A DNA stretch of 20,675 nt from Corallochytrium limacisporum (Eukaryota > Opisthokonta): the NCBI GenBank assembly GCA_002811645.1, contig PDIP01000125.1, forward strand, positions 1-20,675, in the 5' to 3' direction. The notes below the pieces were generated by a model that was given only the letters and a program-made list of their open reading frames with translations, was not told where the DNA came from and made no database searches. Both the position numbers and the translations under genes were made by a program. How positions within the stretch are numbered: the stretch's first letter is position 1; every line of letters begins with the position of its first letter. Below are positions 11,500 through 19,867 of the stretch, piece after piece.

Positions 11500-12513
11500 T
11501 TAATTGGGCAAGAGACTGTATGTGTACCGCTTGACCTGGCGCCAGCGCTTGTAGGTGGCATATAGGATTGCGATGCCCAATACGAACAGAAACGCCACAG
11601 TCAAGGGGTACTTGTACAAGTATAGCTGAGCCAGATGCCGGATGTACTGAACGTAGACCTTCGCCTTCAACTTAGACTCACCCACTGTACGGTCTTGGAA
11701 GACAAAAGGCACGTCCTCTATCACTTCTGCTCCACTCTTTACCATGAGCTCGAGTAGAATTTTGAACCCAATCGGGTTAAGGTCCCGTGCCTTTCGCCAC
11801 TGGTCCTTGCGAGTGCAGAAGAATCCACTCATAGGATCTGTGCTGTGCGCCAACGGCCATGCCACTAGAGTGGCACCTTTCGACACTATTCGGCGATACA
11901 GAGGCCAGTCCTTAGCCACACCGCCTCCCTCAGTGTACCGACTGCCAACCGCAAATTCGGCTCTTCCGTCAACGATCGGGCGGACAAGGTCTGGGATCCT
12001 TGCCGGCGGGTGACTGCGATCAGCGTCCATAACCAGGAGAGTGTCGTATGCTGCCTCTCGGAATCCCCGCAGAACCGCAGAACTCAATCCGCGCTCGGAG
12101 GTGCGAGTGACCAACCGAATATTATATCCTTCAGACCGGAGCTTTTCACACACTTCTGTTGTACCGTCCTGTGAATTGTCATCAATAATCAAGAGTTCTG
12201 TGGTGAGACCAGCTTCCCTCACAGACTCGAAGATCTCCTGCGTCAATTTGGGAATGTTGCCAGCCTCCTCGTAAGTGGGAATTACTACAGTAACCTCCCA
12301 CGGAAGAGGCTGCTGTTGAATTGTCTTCTTTCCTCCAACAGACGTGAAGAAGAAAATAATAAAGAGTATACCAACTACAACGCCGCCAATAAGCCGCCAG
12401 GGGACTTCCTGCTGGTTTGTCATATTGAGCAGATCCCGCTGCATGCTCTTCAACAGTTTCCTCTCTGTAGCTTCGACCCGCTTCAGTGCGCTACCACTGG
12501 TCTTCGCAGACAT
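11500..12513 (-). CDS. DPM1: Dolichol-phosphate mannosyltransferase, yeast single-subunit type, with extra N-terminal membrane segment
   Basis: GT2-family enzyme that transfers mannose from GDP-mannose to dolichyl phosphate on the ER membrane, feeding N-glycans, O-mannose and GPI anchors. The 337 residues contain VTVVIPTYEEAGNIPKL (74-90), IIDDNSQDGT (109-118), RTSERGLSSAVLRGF (137-151), the metal-binding DAD (163-165), SRYTEGGGVAKDWPLYRR (191-208), STDPMSGFF (224-232) and RTVGESKLK (275-283). A C-terminal membrane helix (about 303-320) is as in yeast Dpm1. RRIVS (207-211) keeps the spacing of the kinase site known in the yeast enzyme. Unlike yeast Dpm1 (267 residues), it has about 70 extra N-terminal residues with a basic start and a hydrophobic segment at 41-58, an arrangement seen in ALG5. 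The DADRSHPP motif has Arg166 where Leu is usual. ATG 12513 has AAG before it (A at -3). Intact. Confidence 0.9.
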   Translation of the reverse strand: MSAKTSGSALKRVEATERKLLKSMQRDLLNMTNQQEVPWRLIGGVVVGILFIIFFFTSVGGKKTIQQQPLPWEVTVVIPTYEEAGNIPKLTQEIFESVREAGLTTELLIIDDNSQDGTTEVCEKLRSEGYNIRLVTRTSERGLSSAVLRGFREAAYDTLLVMDADRSHPPARIPDLVRPIVDGRAEFAVGSRYTEGGGVAKDWPLYRRIVSKGATLVAWPLAHSTDPMSGFFCTRKDQWRKARDLNPIGFKILLELMVKSGAEVIEDVPFVFQDRTVGESKLKAKVYVQYIRHLAQLYLYKYPLTVAFLFVLGIAILYATYKRWRQVKRYTYSLLPN

Positions 12514-13223
12514 CTTGTTATCGCATTAAATAGACCTCTATCACTCTTTTCTTCGCGATCTTACACTAATTACCTTACCGGCCGAGTATGCTGACCTTCA
12601 GGGCACACGGACAGTGAGCACTTCCAAGAGAGAAAACTCGTCCTGCCCTTGCAATCGCTCCAGACAACATTCCCGTCCCACCACAGGGGGGGTTTTTAGT
12701 ACCAGCCTCTCCCCCCCCCCTTTCTTCTTCTCTCCTCTCTCTCATTCTTTCAAACCGCAACTTTGTGTACAGTAGCGCATCTGCTCACACCTTATCACCA
12801 TCACACGCTCCCCACACTATTCGTTCTCTTGTATTTTCCTGGCCACTTACTGCGACCTGGGCCCCGTTAGGCAATTATGTCGTAGGTGTTGGGCCACCCT
12901 CTCTGGAACCGGGTGTGATTTGTTGCCCACACCGAAGTATGTGTACCAGTGGCCATCGATTTACTATTTCCTTTGGTTTTTCGTATTTGCGGGACAAAAC
13001 AAAAAAAAAAAATGTTTGTGTGTGGTGGTGGTAGGGGCAGCGAAATCAACCTGCCCCCTCAATCTACTGTAAATGTATGAAGGACCATTTTCAATCCTGT
13101 TACTCTGATTTTCTGATTTCGATATTTATTGATCTGTTTTGGTCGTTGTCACTGGTGATGTCCCGAATAGGTGGTGCCCCCCCTTGGGCCCTGGATGCGC
13201 ATCTGCAATAGTTTGATGCTGTC
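12514..13223. other. Intergenic region upstream of DPM1, no gene seen
   Basis: These 710 nt should contain the DPM1 promoter. They include C10 at 12711-12720 in a CT-rich stretch (12701-12755), an A11 run near 13001-13011, and short TG repeats at 13015-13032. No recognisable reading frame or RNA gene was found. Confidence 0.5.
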
Positions 13224-13730
13224 ATGGACCACTCCATAGACGCGGAACTAGAGTATAGACATGCCGTGCTTAGTAAACAGGAAGAAACAGTGACGAGACA
13301 CATCCATGACAAAGATCTAGTGCCTGCCATGGACTTCGACCGGGAACGGATCCTATTCCGCAGTCTGCACGAAGATCTGTTGGCAGAACATGAAGCTGCC
13401 CTTGAAGCGGTCGAAGAAATCAATCCAAGCGACTACGGAAAGTACCACCGCCGGCGGTGGCGGAGTAATTCTCCAACAAGTGGGCGCCTTCAAACCCGAA
13501 CCCACCGTCGTGCTCACCCCCACAGCTGCTGAGTGACCATCCAAGGCTTGACCCCAGGTATCACGGTCAATATGCTGACAGCCCTTGGGACTAATCTTCG
13601 CGTTCTAGATGTCAGTAGGTGCACGACCTTCAACGATAGCTCCATCACACCACTGGCCGCAGAATGTCATCATTTAGTATCACTGAATGCTACCGGCACG
13701 TTTATCACCGACGCTGCTCGGCAGTTCTGA
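13224..13730 (+). pseudogene. Broken leucine-rich-repeat gene fragment (AMN1 / F-box LRR type)
   Basis: Three protein-like stretches follow one another but not in one frame. First, ATG 13224 (GTCATGG) opens a frame with MDHSIDAELEYRHAVL, FDRERILFRSLHEDLLAEHE and EEINPSDYG, running to a TGA at 13530. Second, the next frame from about 13438 reads GGGGVILQQVGAFKPEPT, VVLTPTAAE and stops at 13536. Third, the original frame resumes at 13533 with IQGLTPGITVNML, TNLRVLDVSRC, SSITPLAAECHHLVSLN and TFITDAA before TGA 13730. The third part has the L..L.....C / ITD..L..LA..C pattern of cysteine-containing leucine-rich repeats, but ends after about one and a half repeats, where real members have many. 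A 93-nt intron (GTAATT 13465, CCCCAG 13557) would also restore the frame, giving 137 residues. A truncated pseudogene is the better reading. Confidence 0.55.
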
Positions 13731-13840
13731 GCTCGGTCATCTTCCTTGTGAAGCGGTACGGAGTGATCTAGAAATAGTGATATAGGGAATGCAAAGCACA
13801 ATACTCAGCTCGTGTTCCTGTTATGATAGATTAGATATGT

Positions 13841-13973
13841 TTATGGTACATTTTTATTCTTATAGTACATATGCTTATAGTACAGGGGGATGAGTGAGTT
13901 TATAGTACAGGGGTAACAGGATCACGCCTCCAGAGGCTGAATGATCCCTGTTCTTCAGTGGATTAATGGTACA
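13841..13973 (-). repeat. Five dispersed copies of TGTAC(T/C)AT(A/T)A, PUF-site-like, in bZIP 3' flank
   Basis: Read on the bZIP sense strand, copies at 13860-13869, 13875-13884 and 13900-13909 are TGTACTATAA, the copy at 13841-13850 is TGTACCATAA, and that at 13964-13973 is TGTACCATTA. The copies starting at 13875, 13900 and 13964 are preceded by CCCC. As RNA, four fit UGURNNAUA, a known PUF-family (FBF-type) site. The copies span 52 to 184 nt past the stop codon, and the farthest lies just past AATAAA, so may be outside the mRNA. A DNA-level role for the repeats cannot be excluded. Confidence 0.6.
13853..13858 (-). terminator. AATAAA polyadenylation signal for the bZIP gene
   Basis: AATAAA on the minus strand, 167 nt beyond the bZIP stop codon. 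It places four of the five TGTAC elements inside the predicted transcript. Confidence 0.5.
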
Positions 13974-14024
13974 GGGGTGGGTATTGAGCTTGGCTCACTT
14001 CCAAGTTCTCGGTGATCTTGTTCT

Positions 14025-14681
14025 TTACTTGGAGCGACGAGCCTCAGCCAATTGGCGTTCCAACTCGGCTATCCGCTTACGGAGTTTGTCATTTTCCTGC
14101 TTAACAGTCTGGAAAGTGACCATCTTACGCTTGCGACAGTTCTGGGCAGCACATTTGTTCTTGAACCGGCGACGCATGGCCTTGATGACCTTAATGTCAG
14201 GCTTCTGCAGCTTGCACTTGGCAAGAAGAGCGTTCAACTCCTTGACCGGCATGCTGATCAGCAGTTGGGGTTCCACCCTGATGACATTGCGAATCAGCTG
14301 TTCCTCACGCGGCAGAAGGTTGTTCTCCTGCTGGCCAGAGGAGTGGGCGCTGCGAGTGGGGCTACCGCCATGGCTGTGGTGCTGTGCCTGCATCATCTGC
14401 ATGTGGTGCATTTCCGGGTGGCCCATGTTTTGATGGCGCATGTGGTGCAAGAGAGTTGGGGATCCAGCAGCCTGGAAAGATCCTTCGCTCGGGTTTGTGG
14501 TTTCGCTGTAGGTCTCAAGATGATTCATCTGTGACGGCTTGAAGTCCTCGAGGAAGTGAGAGTGGTCACTGCCGTGAGGTGCGCCATGGCCGTGTGCCAG
14601 ATGGCCACCGTGGGCGTTGCCGAACAGGGGCAGAGACTCGAAGTTTGCCTCAGGTAGATGGTAGGATGCGTGCAACTCCAT
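14025..14681 (-). CDS. bZIP transcription factor with CNC (NF-E2/Nrf/Skn-1)-like DNA-binding region
   Basis: Predicted nuclear DNA-binding protein of 218 residues. The basic region is RRRFKNKCAAQNCRKRK (170-186), with the invariant Asn175 and Arg183 at N-x7-R spacing. KNK-AAQNCRKRK is the form found in CNC proteins, where fungal Gcn4/AP-1 types usually have NR-AAR/AAQ-AFR. Just before it, LISMPVKELNALLAK (141-155) and the following helix match the CNC extended homology region. The zipper has Val193, Leu200 and Leu207 at heptad spacing and ends at 218, about Gcn4 length. The N-terminal half is disordered and rich in His and Met (clusters at 24-42 and 79-105). The start ATG has A at -3. The gene is intronless as read; an upstream exon cannot be excluded. 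Target genes are unknown; CNC relatives control oxidative-stress genes. Confidence 0.88.
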   Translation of the reverse strand: MELHASYHLPEANFESLPLFGNAHGGHLAHGHGAPHGSDHSHFLEDFKPSQMNHLETYSETTNPSEGSFQAAGSPTLLHHMRHQNMGHPEMHHMQMMQAQHHSHGGSPTRSAHSSGQQENNLLPREEQLIRNVIRVEPQLLISMPVKELNALLAKCKLQKPDIKVIKAMRRRFKNKCAAQNCRKRKMVTFQTVKQENDKLRKRIAELERQLAEARRSK

Positions 14682-15691
14682 TATGGAAATCTTATCTGAA
14701 TTCCCACTCTTCTTTGGGATAGTAATGGTGGATTCTGGTAATAGTAAAAAGTCTAAGCTGACTTTTTCCTCTGTGCTAGGCCGAAGACTCCCTGTCTGTC
14801 GTTAAGATCTGGCAGTTGCGAGCGTGCTTGAGCTTTGTGATAGTTTGGTCGAGCTGGAGCGGAGGTTGTGTTTTTGAAATACTTGTTTGACTGATCACAT
14901 CTACCATTGAATTTGGTGTGTCAACGCGTTCTCCCATATACCTGTAGCGTAATCCCAGTCCGTTTCACATCTTATTTGGCGTACCAAGTTGGGTCCCAAC
15001 TGATACAGTTTGGAGATGATGTATGCCATGTATAACATCCATCCGACACATCCCACACGACCGAAATGGAATGCGTCTATGTTCATTAGCAATACACTGT
15101 CACGTTTAGGGGTCCATTACCTTTATCTCGCTCGGTAACACTTTAATTACAAATTGCGAGTCTGGCAAGACGCGAGACGAAGTGGACTATTAGGGTCTTA
15201 CTGCCGGTACCATACCCACTCCACCCCTCCCATGTCTCTTGCTAAATTTGCCTCTTTCCATTCTCAGTACTGAAGCACCCTCGTTCCGTGATGAAGAAAT
15301 TTCTCTTCTCTCCGTCTTTGCTCTCCCCCCCCCTCCCCGACTGGTCGCCCCTCCGGCAAGCCTAAGGCTCCCCAGCTCTTGGCCCGCGACCCGAGAGGGG
15401 GTCTTCCCCCCCCCTTTTCTCCCCCCCTCTCCCCCACCACACACACGGGCGGTGTGTACTGGGGGTCTCCACTGAGACCGTCCGGCTCCCCCCCCCTTTC
15501 TCCCCCTTTCCCCCTCCCGTCCCCTGTTCGCCTGGTTCCTGCCCTCTTCCTCTCGCCCCTTAACTTTTTCCCCCGACGCTTTTCTCTTGTGTCCGTTGGC
15601 AAAAAAAAAAAGAAGGGGGCGGTGGGGCCTTTCCCCCTTGGCTCTCCGGCCGCCTCAACCAACTCTTGCCCCCCCCCCTCCCCTTCCCCGA
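14682..15691. other. bZIP upstream region and polypyrimidine block
   Basis: No convincing gene is seen. An 8-bp perfect inverted repeat AAAAAGTC/GACTTTTT with a 6-nt spacer lies at 14746-14767, 65-86 nt upstream of the bZIP start. From about 15295 to 15690 the plus strand is dominated by C and T with many C runs, interrupted by two adjacent hairpins (15441-15457 and 15464-15479). The open purine-strand frames here are low-complexity artefacts. Confidence 0.5.
15295..15690. repeat. Polypyrimidine/polypurine low-complexity block
   Basis: About 400 nt with strong C+T excess on the plus strand, with C runs of 7-9, an A11 run (15601-15611), and AC/GT simple sequence near 15438-15457. Confidence 0.7.
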
Positions 15692-15697
15692 ATGACC

Positions 15698-16124
15698 ATG
15701 GCTGGGGTTCGAGCGGGTGGCACACAACACGAGCTGAATCTCACCGTTCTCTGGGCGGCTTGCTCGCTTGCCTCCTTGGGAGCTAGTTTTGGACATACCC
15801 TCTTACCTTCTGAGGGAGAGAGTGGCATGCTTGCTTTCTACTGCTGCTGCGACACAGCTGCTGGGACCATCTCTGCCCACTACTGCTGCCGTAGCATTTG
15901 ACGCTAAACTTGCAAATGGGACACAAGTTCTAGGGTATGCTGGGGGCTCTAGCGGCGGATATGTTCTCGTTCCCACCGATGTTATCCGCGCAATTAGCAA
16001 GCAGGCGAGGTGTGTAGCCTTCAAATCATTTGTCGCTCCCATCAACAGCCCGCACCACTGCCTTCTGGCTCCCTCTGAAGCATGGATCATGAAAGAGGAT
16101 TCAATTGCTGGTACGGGTGCTTGA
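15698..16124 (+). other. Doubtful coding patch, two overlapping protein-like frames
   Basis: ATG 15698 in a perfect ACCATGG context opens a 67-codon frame (MAGVRAGGTQHELNLTVLWA...) that stops at 15901. A second frame, open from before 15768 to TGA 16124, reads smoothly with GTQVLGYAGGSSGGYVLVPT and KSFVAPINSPHHCLLAP but has no usable ATG. A splice from GTAGCA 15891 to TAG 15933 would join them in phase, but the 43-nt intron would be unusually short. I recognise no family. This may be an orphan gene, a decayed gene or chance. Confidence 0.15.
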
Positions 16125-17017
16125 TCCGTAGTCAGTGATTAGAAAAGTAGAAGATAAGAGGTACCACCTGTAGGTTATCGCCATGGGCGGAGACTCAAGT
16201 AGATATACACTCCGTAAATCCCTAGTCTCCGACGACAGCAAGCTTTGACCTTGATCACGACTGCCACCTAGAGTCCGGTCGGTGGGGTTCGCTCAAAGGT
16301 GATGACACCACAACTTTGCCTAACTATGGACACCGGGGGATTGAGGCCGCATACTAGAGCTGTACTTAGCCGTTAGGTGGAAACCAACAACAAGCAGCGG
16401 CAGCTAAGCACTCGATAACGGTTCATGCCCGCAAGTGAGGAATAGTGTTGGTGAAGGCAAGCTAAGAGTTGCTTCCTTACCTTTGCAGGTAGCGCCCTTA
16501 CGCTCGGCATCCTCAACCCCAAAGATTGCGTCACTGTGCATATATGTGTGTATACGTAAAGCTTAACCTTTGGCTCACGAGTGGGTGTCAAACAGGTGCA
16601 AGAAAGTATCGCACTCAGCCGTCCAAGGCCAAGCAGGACGAACAGCACTGGCACGCACCAGTCGACAAAAACCCACCAGCAAACCTCCCCCGCACACTCC
16701 CGTCTCCCGTACTTTTGGGTGCGCAGAGGGTAATCCCACTGCCCGCGCACAGGGCGGAGCGGATCCCATGCCATCTCCACCCTCTACCACCCAAATACAA
16801 AGAGGGGGAGGGGAGGGCTTAGCTGGAAGCGGGCTTGAAGAAAATTTTTTCCAGCGAAGCCCCCTTGCTTACTTTTTTGTTAGTATATTCAGTATGAAAA
16901 GCTCATCACTGACCACCCCGCACAGAGGGCCGTTCTACCGGCATCAATTAAGCCACCATTCTTTTTTGTTCCCCCCCCCCCAGCCACGGGATGTTCGGGG
17001 GGCTGCTTAGGCGCACG

Positions 17018-17054
17018 GTGGGCAGGTACGCATCGTTATACGTACCCTGCGCAC
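17018..17054. other. Stem-loop (13/14-nt arms, 10-nt loop)
   Basis: The left arm 17018-17030 (GTGGGCAGGTACG) pairs with the right arm 17041-17054 (CGTACCCTGCGCAC) with one mismatch and one bulged base, around the loop 17031-17040. It is the best hairpin I noticed in the gene-poor half. Function unknown. Confidence 0.5.
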
Positions 17055-17619
17055 GTAAATAATGCCGAGAGTGCACCCACTACGACCCGGGCGGGTGGGT
17101 TGCGTGCTGTGAGCGGCACAGTGGGAGGAGGCGGGGGGGGGGACACGGACCATGGCAATGGGCAAGAAAGACCAAAAGGTAAAACACGGGACATATCTAA
17201 ATTTGTCTCTTGGATAAGTTTCTGTTGGCTGGTGTTTTGGTATTGTGCTAATTAGGTGTAAACCGCTTTAGGGTGGGTCGGCTTCGCTGCTCCTCCAAAT
17301 GTAGGTGTTCCGCGTACAACCCAGCGTGCTAATAGTTTTTCCACTCCTCTTCAGTCAACGGGGACTGCGCACGGTGTACTGAGGTACGGGGATCAGCCAG
17401 ACCAGCAAGGCACTCCGGGGCTGTGGTGAAGAGCCGGGGTAGAGCCACGCCGCTTTTTTTTTCCCTTGTCGTTTCGCACCCTCCGACCTCCCCCGGTTTT
17501 CTGGCTTTTACGATATACCGGTACTCCCAGTCCTGCACACTCAGGTGTGGCTCGCGCACTTTCGGGCAATTAGACCGGCCGGGCGGCAAGCGAGGGGAGA
17601 GAAAGGACGGGAAGTAGGC

Positions 17620-17651
<32 letters not shown>

Positions 17652-17672
17652 CAGAGAGACAGAGAGAGAGAG
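17620..17672. repeat. (GA)n microsatellite with ACA interruptions
   Basis: GA units with three GACA interruptions over about 53 nt, in the gene-poor right half. Confidence 0.9.
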
Positions 17673-19012
17673 CGCACGAAGGAAAGCAAGTCTGGGTGTC
17701 AATTAAGTGTTGCAGTGGTACTGGTGGCATCAGAGCGTAGCCATCGACATACATAGCAAAGACACAGGCATGGTACAGTGGCAGTGGTACCAGCAATGGC
17801 AAGTGAAAGGAGTATTGCGAATGAAGAGAATTTCTTCGCTGTGAGGTTTGCTCGTACAGTGGAAAGCTCTTGCTGTCCTGTAGGACTAGGAAGTGAAGGA
17901 CGGTTGCCAAACGACTACCTGCAAAGGCCATGCTATGGCTAACGAGTGAAGGACAGTACGAAAGGGTGTGGATGTTCAATTATCAAGAATTGGATGGGAG
18001 AAGAGTATGAAAATGAGATCAACAAGAAAGGTCACTGAACAGGGCATCGATGGCAAGTGAAATTTGACAAATAGAGCCGAAGACCAAGAACGGCCAGGAG
18101 ACTAGCGGGATCCATTAGGGAATAGGCAGTAATCGGCTCATTTTGACTCAAGTATCCCTTTTGGTGATGGGAGTGTCAATGTATCATAGGATCAGCAAAT
18201 TTGTACTGCATGTGTGCTTAACCTTGGCAAGGCAGAAGAAGTGAAGAAAGTGACTTGGATTGAATACTGCACAGTAGTTTGCTCGTACTCACAGGCCAGG
18301 GGACATCTAAACGGAAATGGCCCCGGTGGTAGCAGCATCACCGCGGTCGTCTGCATTTTTCTGCTCTCTCATGGGCACTTGCCGTGCATTTCAGGAGGTG
18401 GCATGTACGGGCGGCAAAGTAACACTCTGCTTATTGAAAGGTGCACGGAGGATGTGGAGAGAGCGTTACCCCAGTCCTCATCGGATTTGGTATCTCACAT
18501 CTCGGGCGCGTACTTGCAGAGGGGCCTGCGTATCAATAAATTGCACTGGTGCCGTATCTTCATGTCCACGTCAAAAGGTCTTCGGTTCGGAGAATTTGAA
18601 GATGTAAACCGGTTTCCCCCTTGCAGACGGGCAACTAGTAGACACGTCCTCACTGCAGAATAAGCTGCTCTACTGATATAGGCAACAAGCGTTCTGCATT
18701 CCAAGATAGTCCGGTGTAATTAGTGATAGGAGGGGTTAGAAGTATCGTGGGCATGCTCTTGCAATGCTCAAGTTTGCGGGATCCATTGGGGGTCCGTGTT
18801 GCGGTCGGGTATGGAGAACCACCCACCCACAGCTTCTTTACGCTCCTAGAAGCATACGCAACATCCGAAAATTGGTAGCTAGCAAAACCTGTATAGCCCT
18901 CTGCTCCTTATTTGGATGTTAACGTGTTATATCAACAGTGCGGGTGCAGCTGCTCGGCCACTAGCAGCTGCTCGAGGGCCCCTCGCCACCACCATCAGCC
19001 CCTGCATGCGGA

Positions 19013-19867
19013 ATGCTTTGGAAACCATCCACAGGACTGGCAGCGGCTGCAAACGCTCTCTCTGATGGCCACCCTCCTTTCCGCACAGAAAAACAACTCT
19101 ATGGGCAGGGCGGCTGTGAATGGTATCCCCTGCTGGTCCCCCTGCTTTTACGATGTCCGCGCTCGGACGAAGTGGGCGGAAGAAGGCACCGTGACTCGGA
19201 ACCCACGGAGTTGACATGCAGCAAGGAGCAGAAGGGAACAACGACAAAGTGGGTCCGTCCGTATTTGTTGTGTGCGGTTTATAGCAAGCACCGCAAGCGG
19301 TGCGAACCTTACGCCGGGCTCATCTCTCTTTCAATTTTTCCATTTCATTCACGCCCGCGGTCCTTTCTGTGTTCTGTTAGTAGTCGTCTTCCCCTCGAAG
19401 GTCCTTGCCTTAGCATACATAGGTCGTGTCAGCCTAGGCCGGCGGCATCAGAAGTTGGAAGAGATCTTTTCCAAGTCTTCTTCTTTGTCGTCGTGCTGAC
19501 GTTTCCATCGAGAACAAATTTGATATACCATCTTTTTGGCGATACAGTTGTCCCTGACTGCGCACGCTATCAAACCTTCATGATAGTAGCTATATGTCTA
19601 TCGGCTTCTGTGACGTATTTCGGGTACAACGAACTGAGGAAGAATGGGGTGTCTCAGCGCTATTGCAGATCTCTTTGTCGTTTGATCGTTTCCCAGTGGT
19701 GTCTTGGGCTTGGTGGGTGGTACGGTTGCGCTGGAGGACTTACTTCTGCATTGGTATACGGTTGCGTGCTGTCTGTGAAGTTACCCAGCATTGCCGAAAG
19801 GACAAAAACGAAACGGGAAAAAGAGATCGAAACAAAACTAAGCACAACACACAGATTGTTTTCGTGA
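19013..19867 (+). CDS. Orphan ORF, possible membrane protein, unrecognised
   Basis: An ATG-initiated frame of 284 residues in a region of ordinary base composition. I recognise no family. The N-terminal half is soluble-looking and basic. The C-terminal half has three hydrophobic stretches near 151-166 (DLFQVFFFVVVLTFPS), 187-203 (QTFMIVAICLSASVTYF) and 230-254 (Gly-rich), then a charged tail KTKREKEIETK (264-275). Fifteen cysteines and many Ser/Arg residues are also what chance translation gives, which counts against it. A random frame of this length is unlikely (roughly one in a million per start, given equal bases), so it deserves a check, but no conserved motif, splice context or neighbour supports it. 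Confidence 0.25.
   Translation: MLWKPSTGLAAAANALSDGHPPFRTEKQLYGQGGCEWYPLLVPLLLRCPRSDEVGGRRHRDSEPTELTCSKEQKGTTTKWVRPYLLCAVYSKHRKRCEPYAGLISLSIFPFHSRPRSFLCSVSSRLPLEGPCLSIHRSCQPRPAASEVGRDLFQVFFFVVVLTFPSRTNLIYHLFGDTVVPDCARYQTFMIVAICLSASVTYFGYNELRKNGVSQRYCRSLCRLIVSQWCLGLGGWYGCAGGLTSALVYGCVLSVKLPSIAERTKTKREKEIETKLSTTHRLFS

Larger units (their letters stand above)
13731..14024. other. 3' flank of the bZIP gene with repeated TGTACYATA elements
   Basis: No gene is present. On the minus strand this is the likely 3' untranslated region of the bZIP gene. It carries AATAAA at 13853-13858 and five copies of a TGTAC-containing decamer at 13841-13850, 13860-13869, 13875-13884, 13900-13909 and 13964-13973. 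Confidence 0.6.
16125..19012. other. Gene-poor stretch, nothing recognised
   Basis: Nearly 2.9 kb without a recognisable gene. It holds C11 at 16971-16981, G10 at 17133-17142, a stem-loop at 17018-17054, and a GA-rich microsatellite at 17620-17672. The longest frame, 216 codons on the minus strand (17329-17979), crosses the microsatellite, which lacks stops in that frame, and shows no family signature. A 149-codon plus-strand frame at 18214-18663 also shows none. Confidence 0.5.

Noticed and set aside
15706-15716. GGTTCGAGC, resembling a tRNA B box
   Set aside because: No matching A box, acceptor stem or T-arm pairing around it.
17152-17271. Possible first exon MAMGKKDQK followed by GTAAAA and downstream acceptors
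   Set aside because: Good Kozak and donor-like sequence, but both nearby acceptors (17255, 17271) lead to stops within a few codons, so no protein results.
17329-17979. A 216-codon minus-strand frame
   Set aside because: Kept open by the GA microsatellite (Ser-Leu repeats); no family resemblance at either end.
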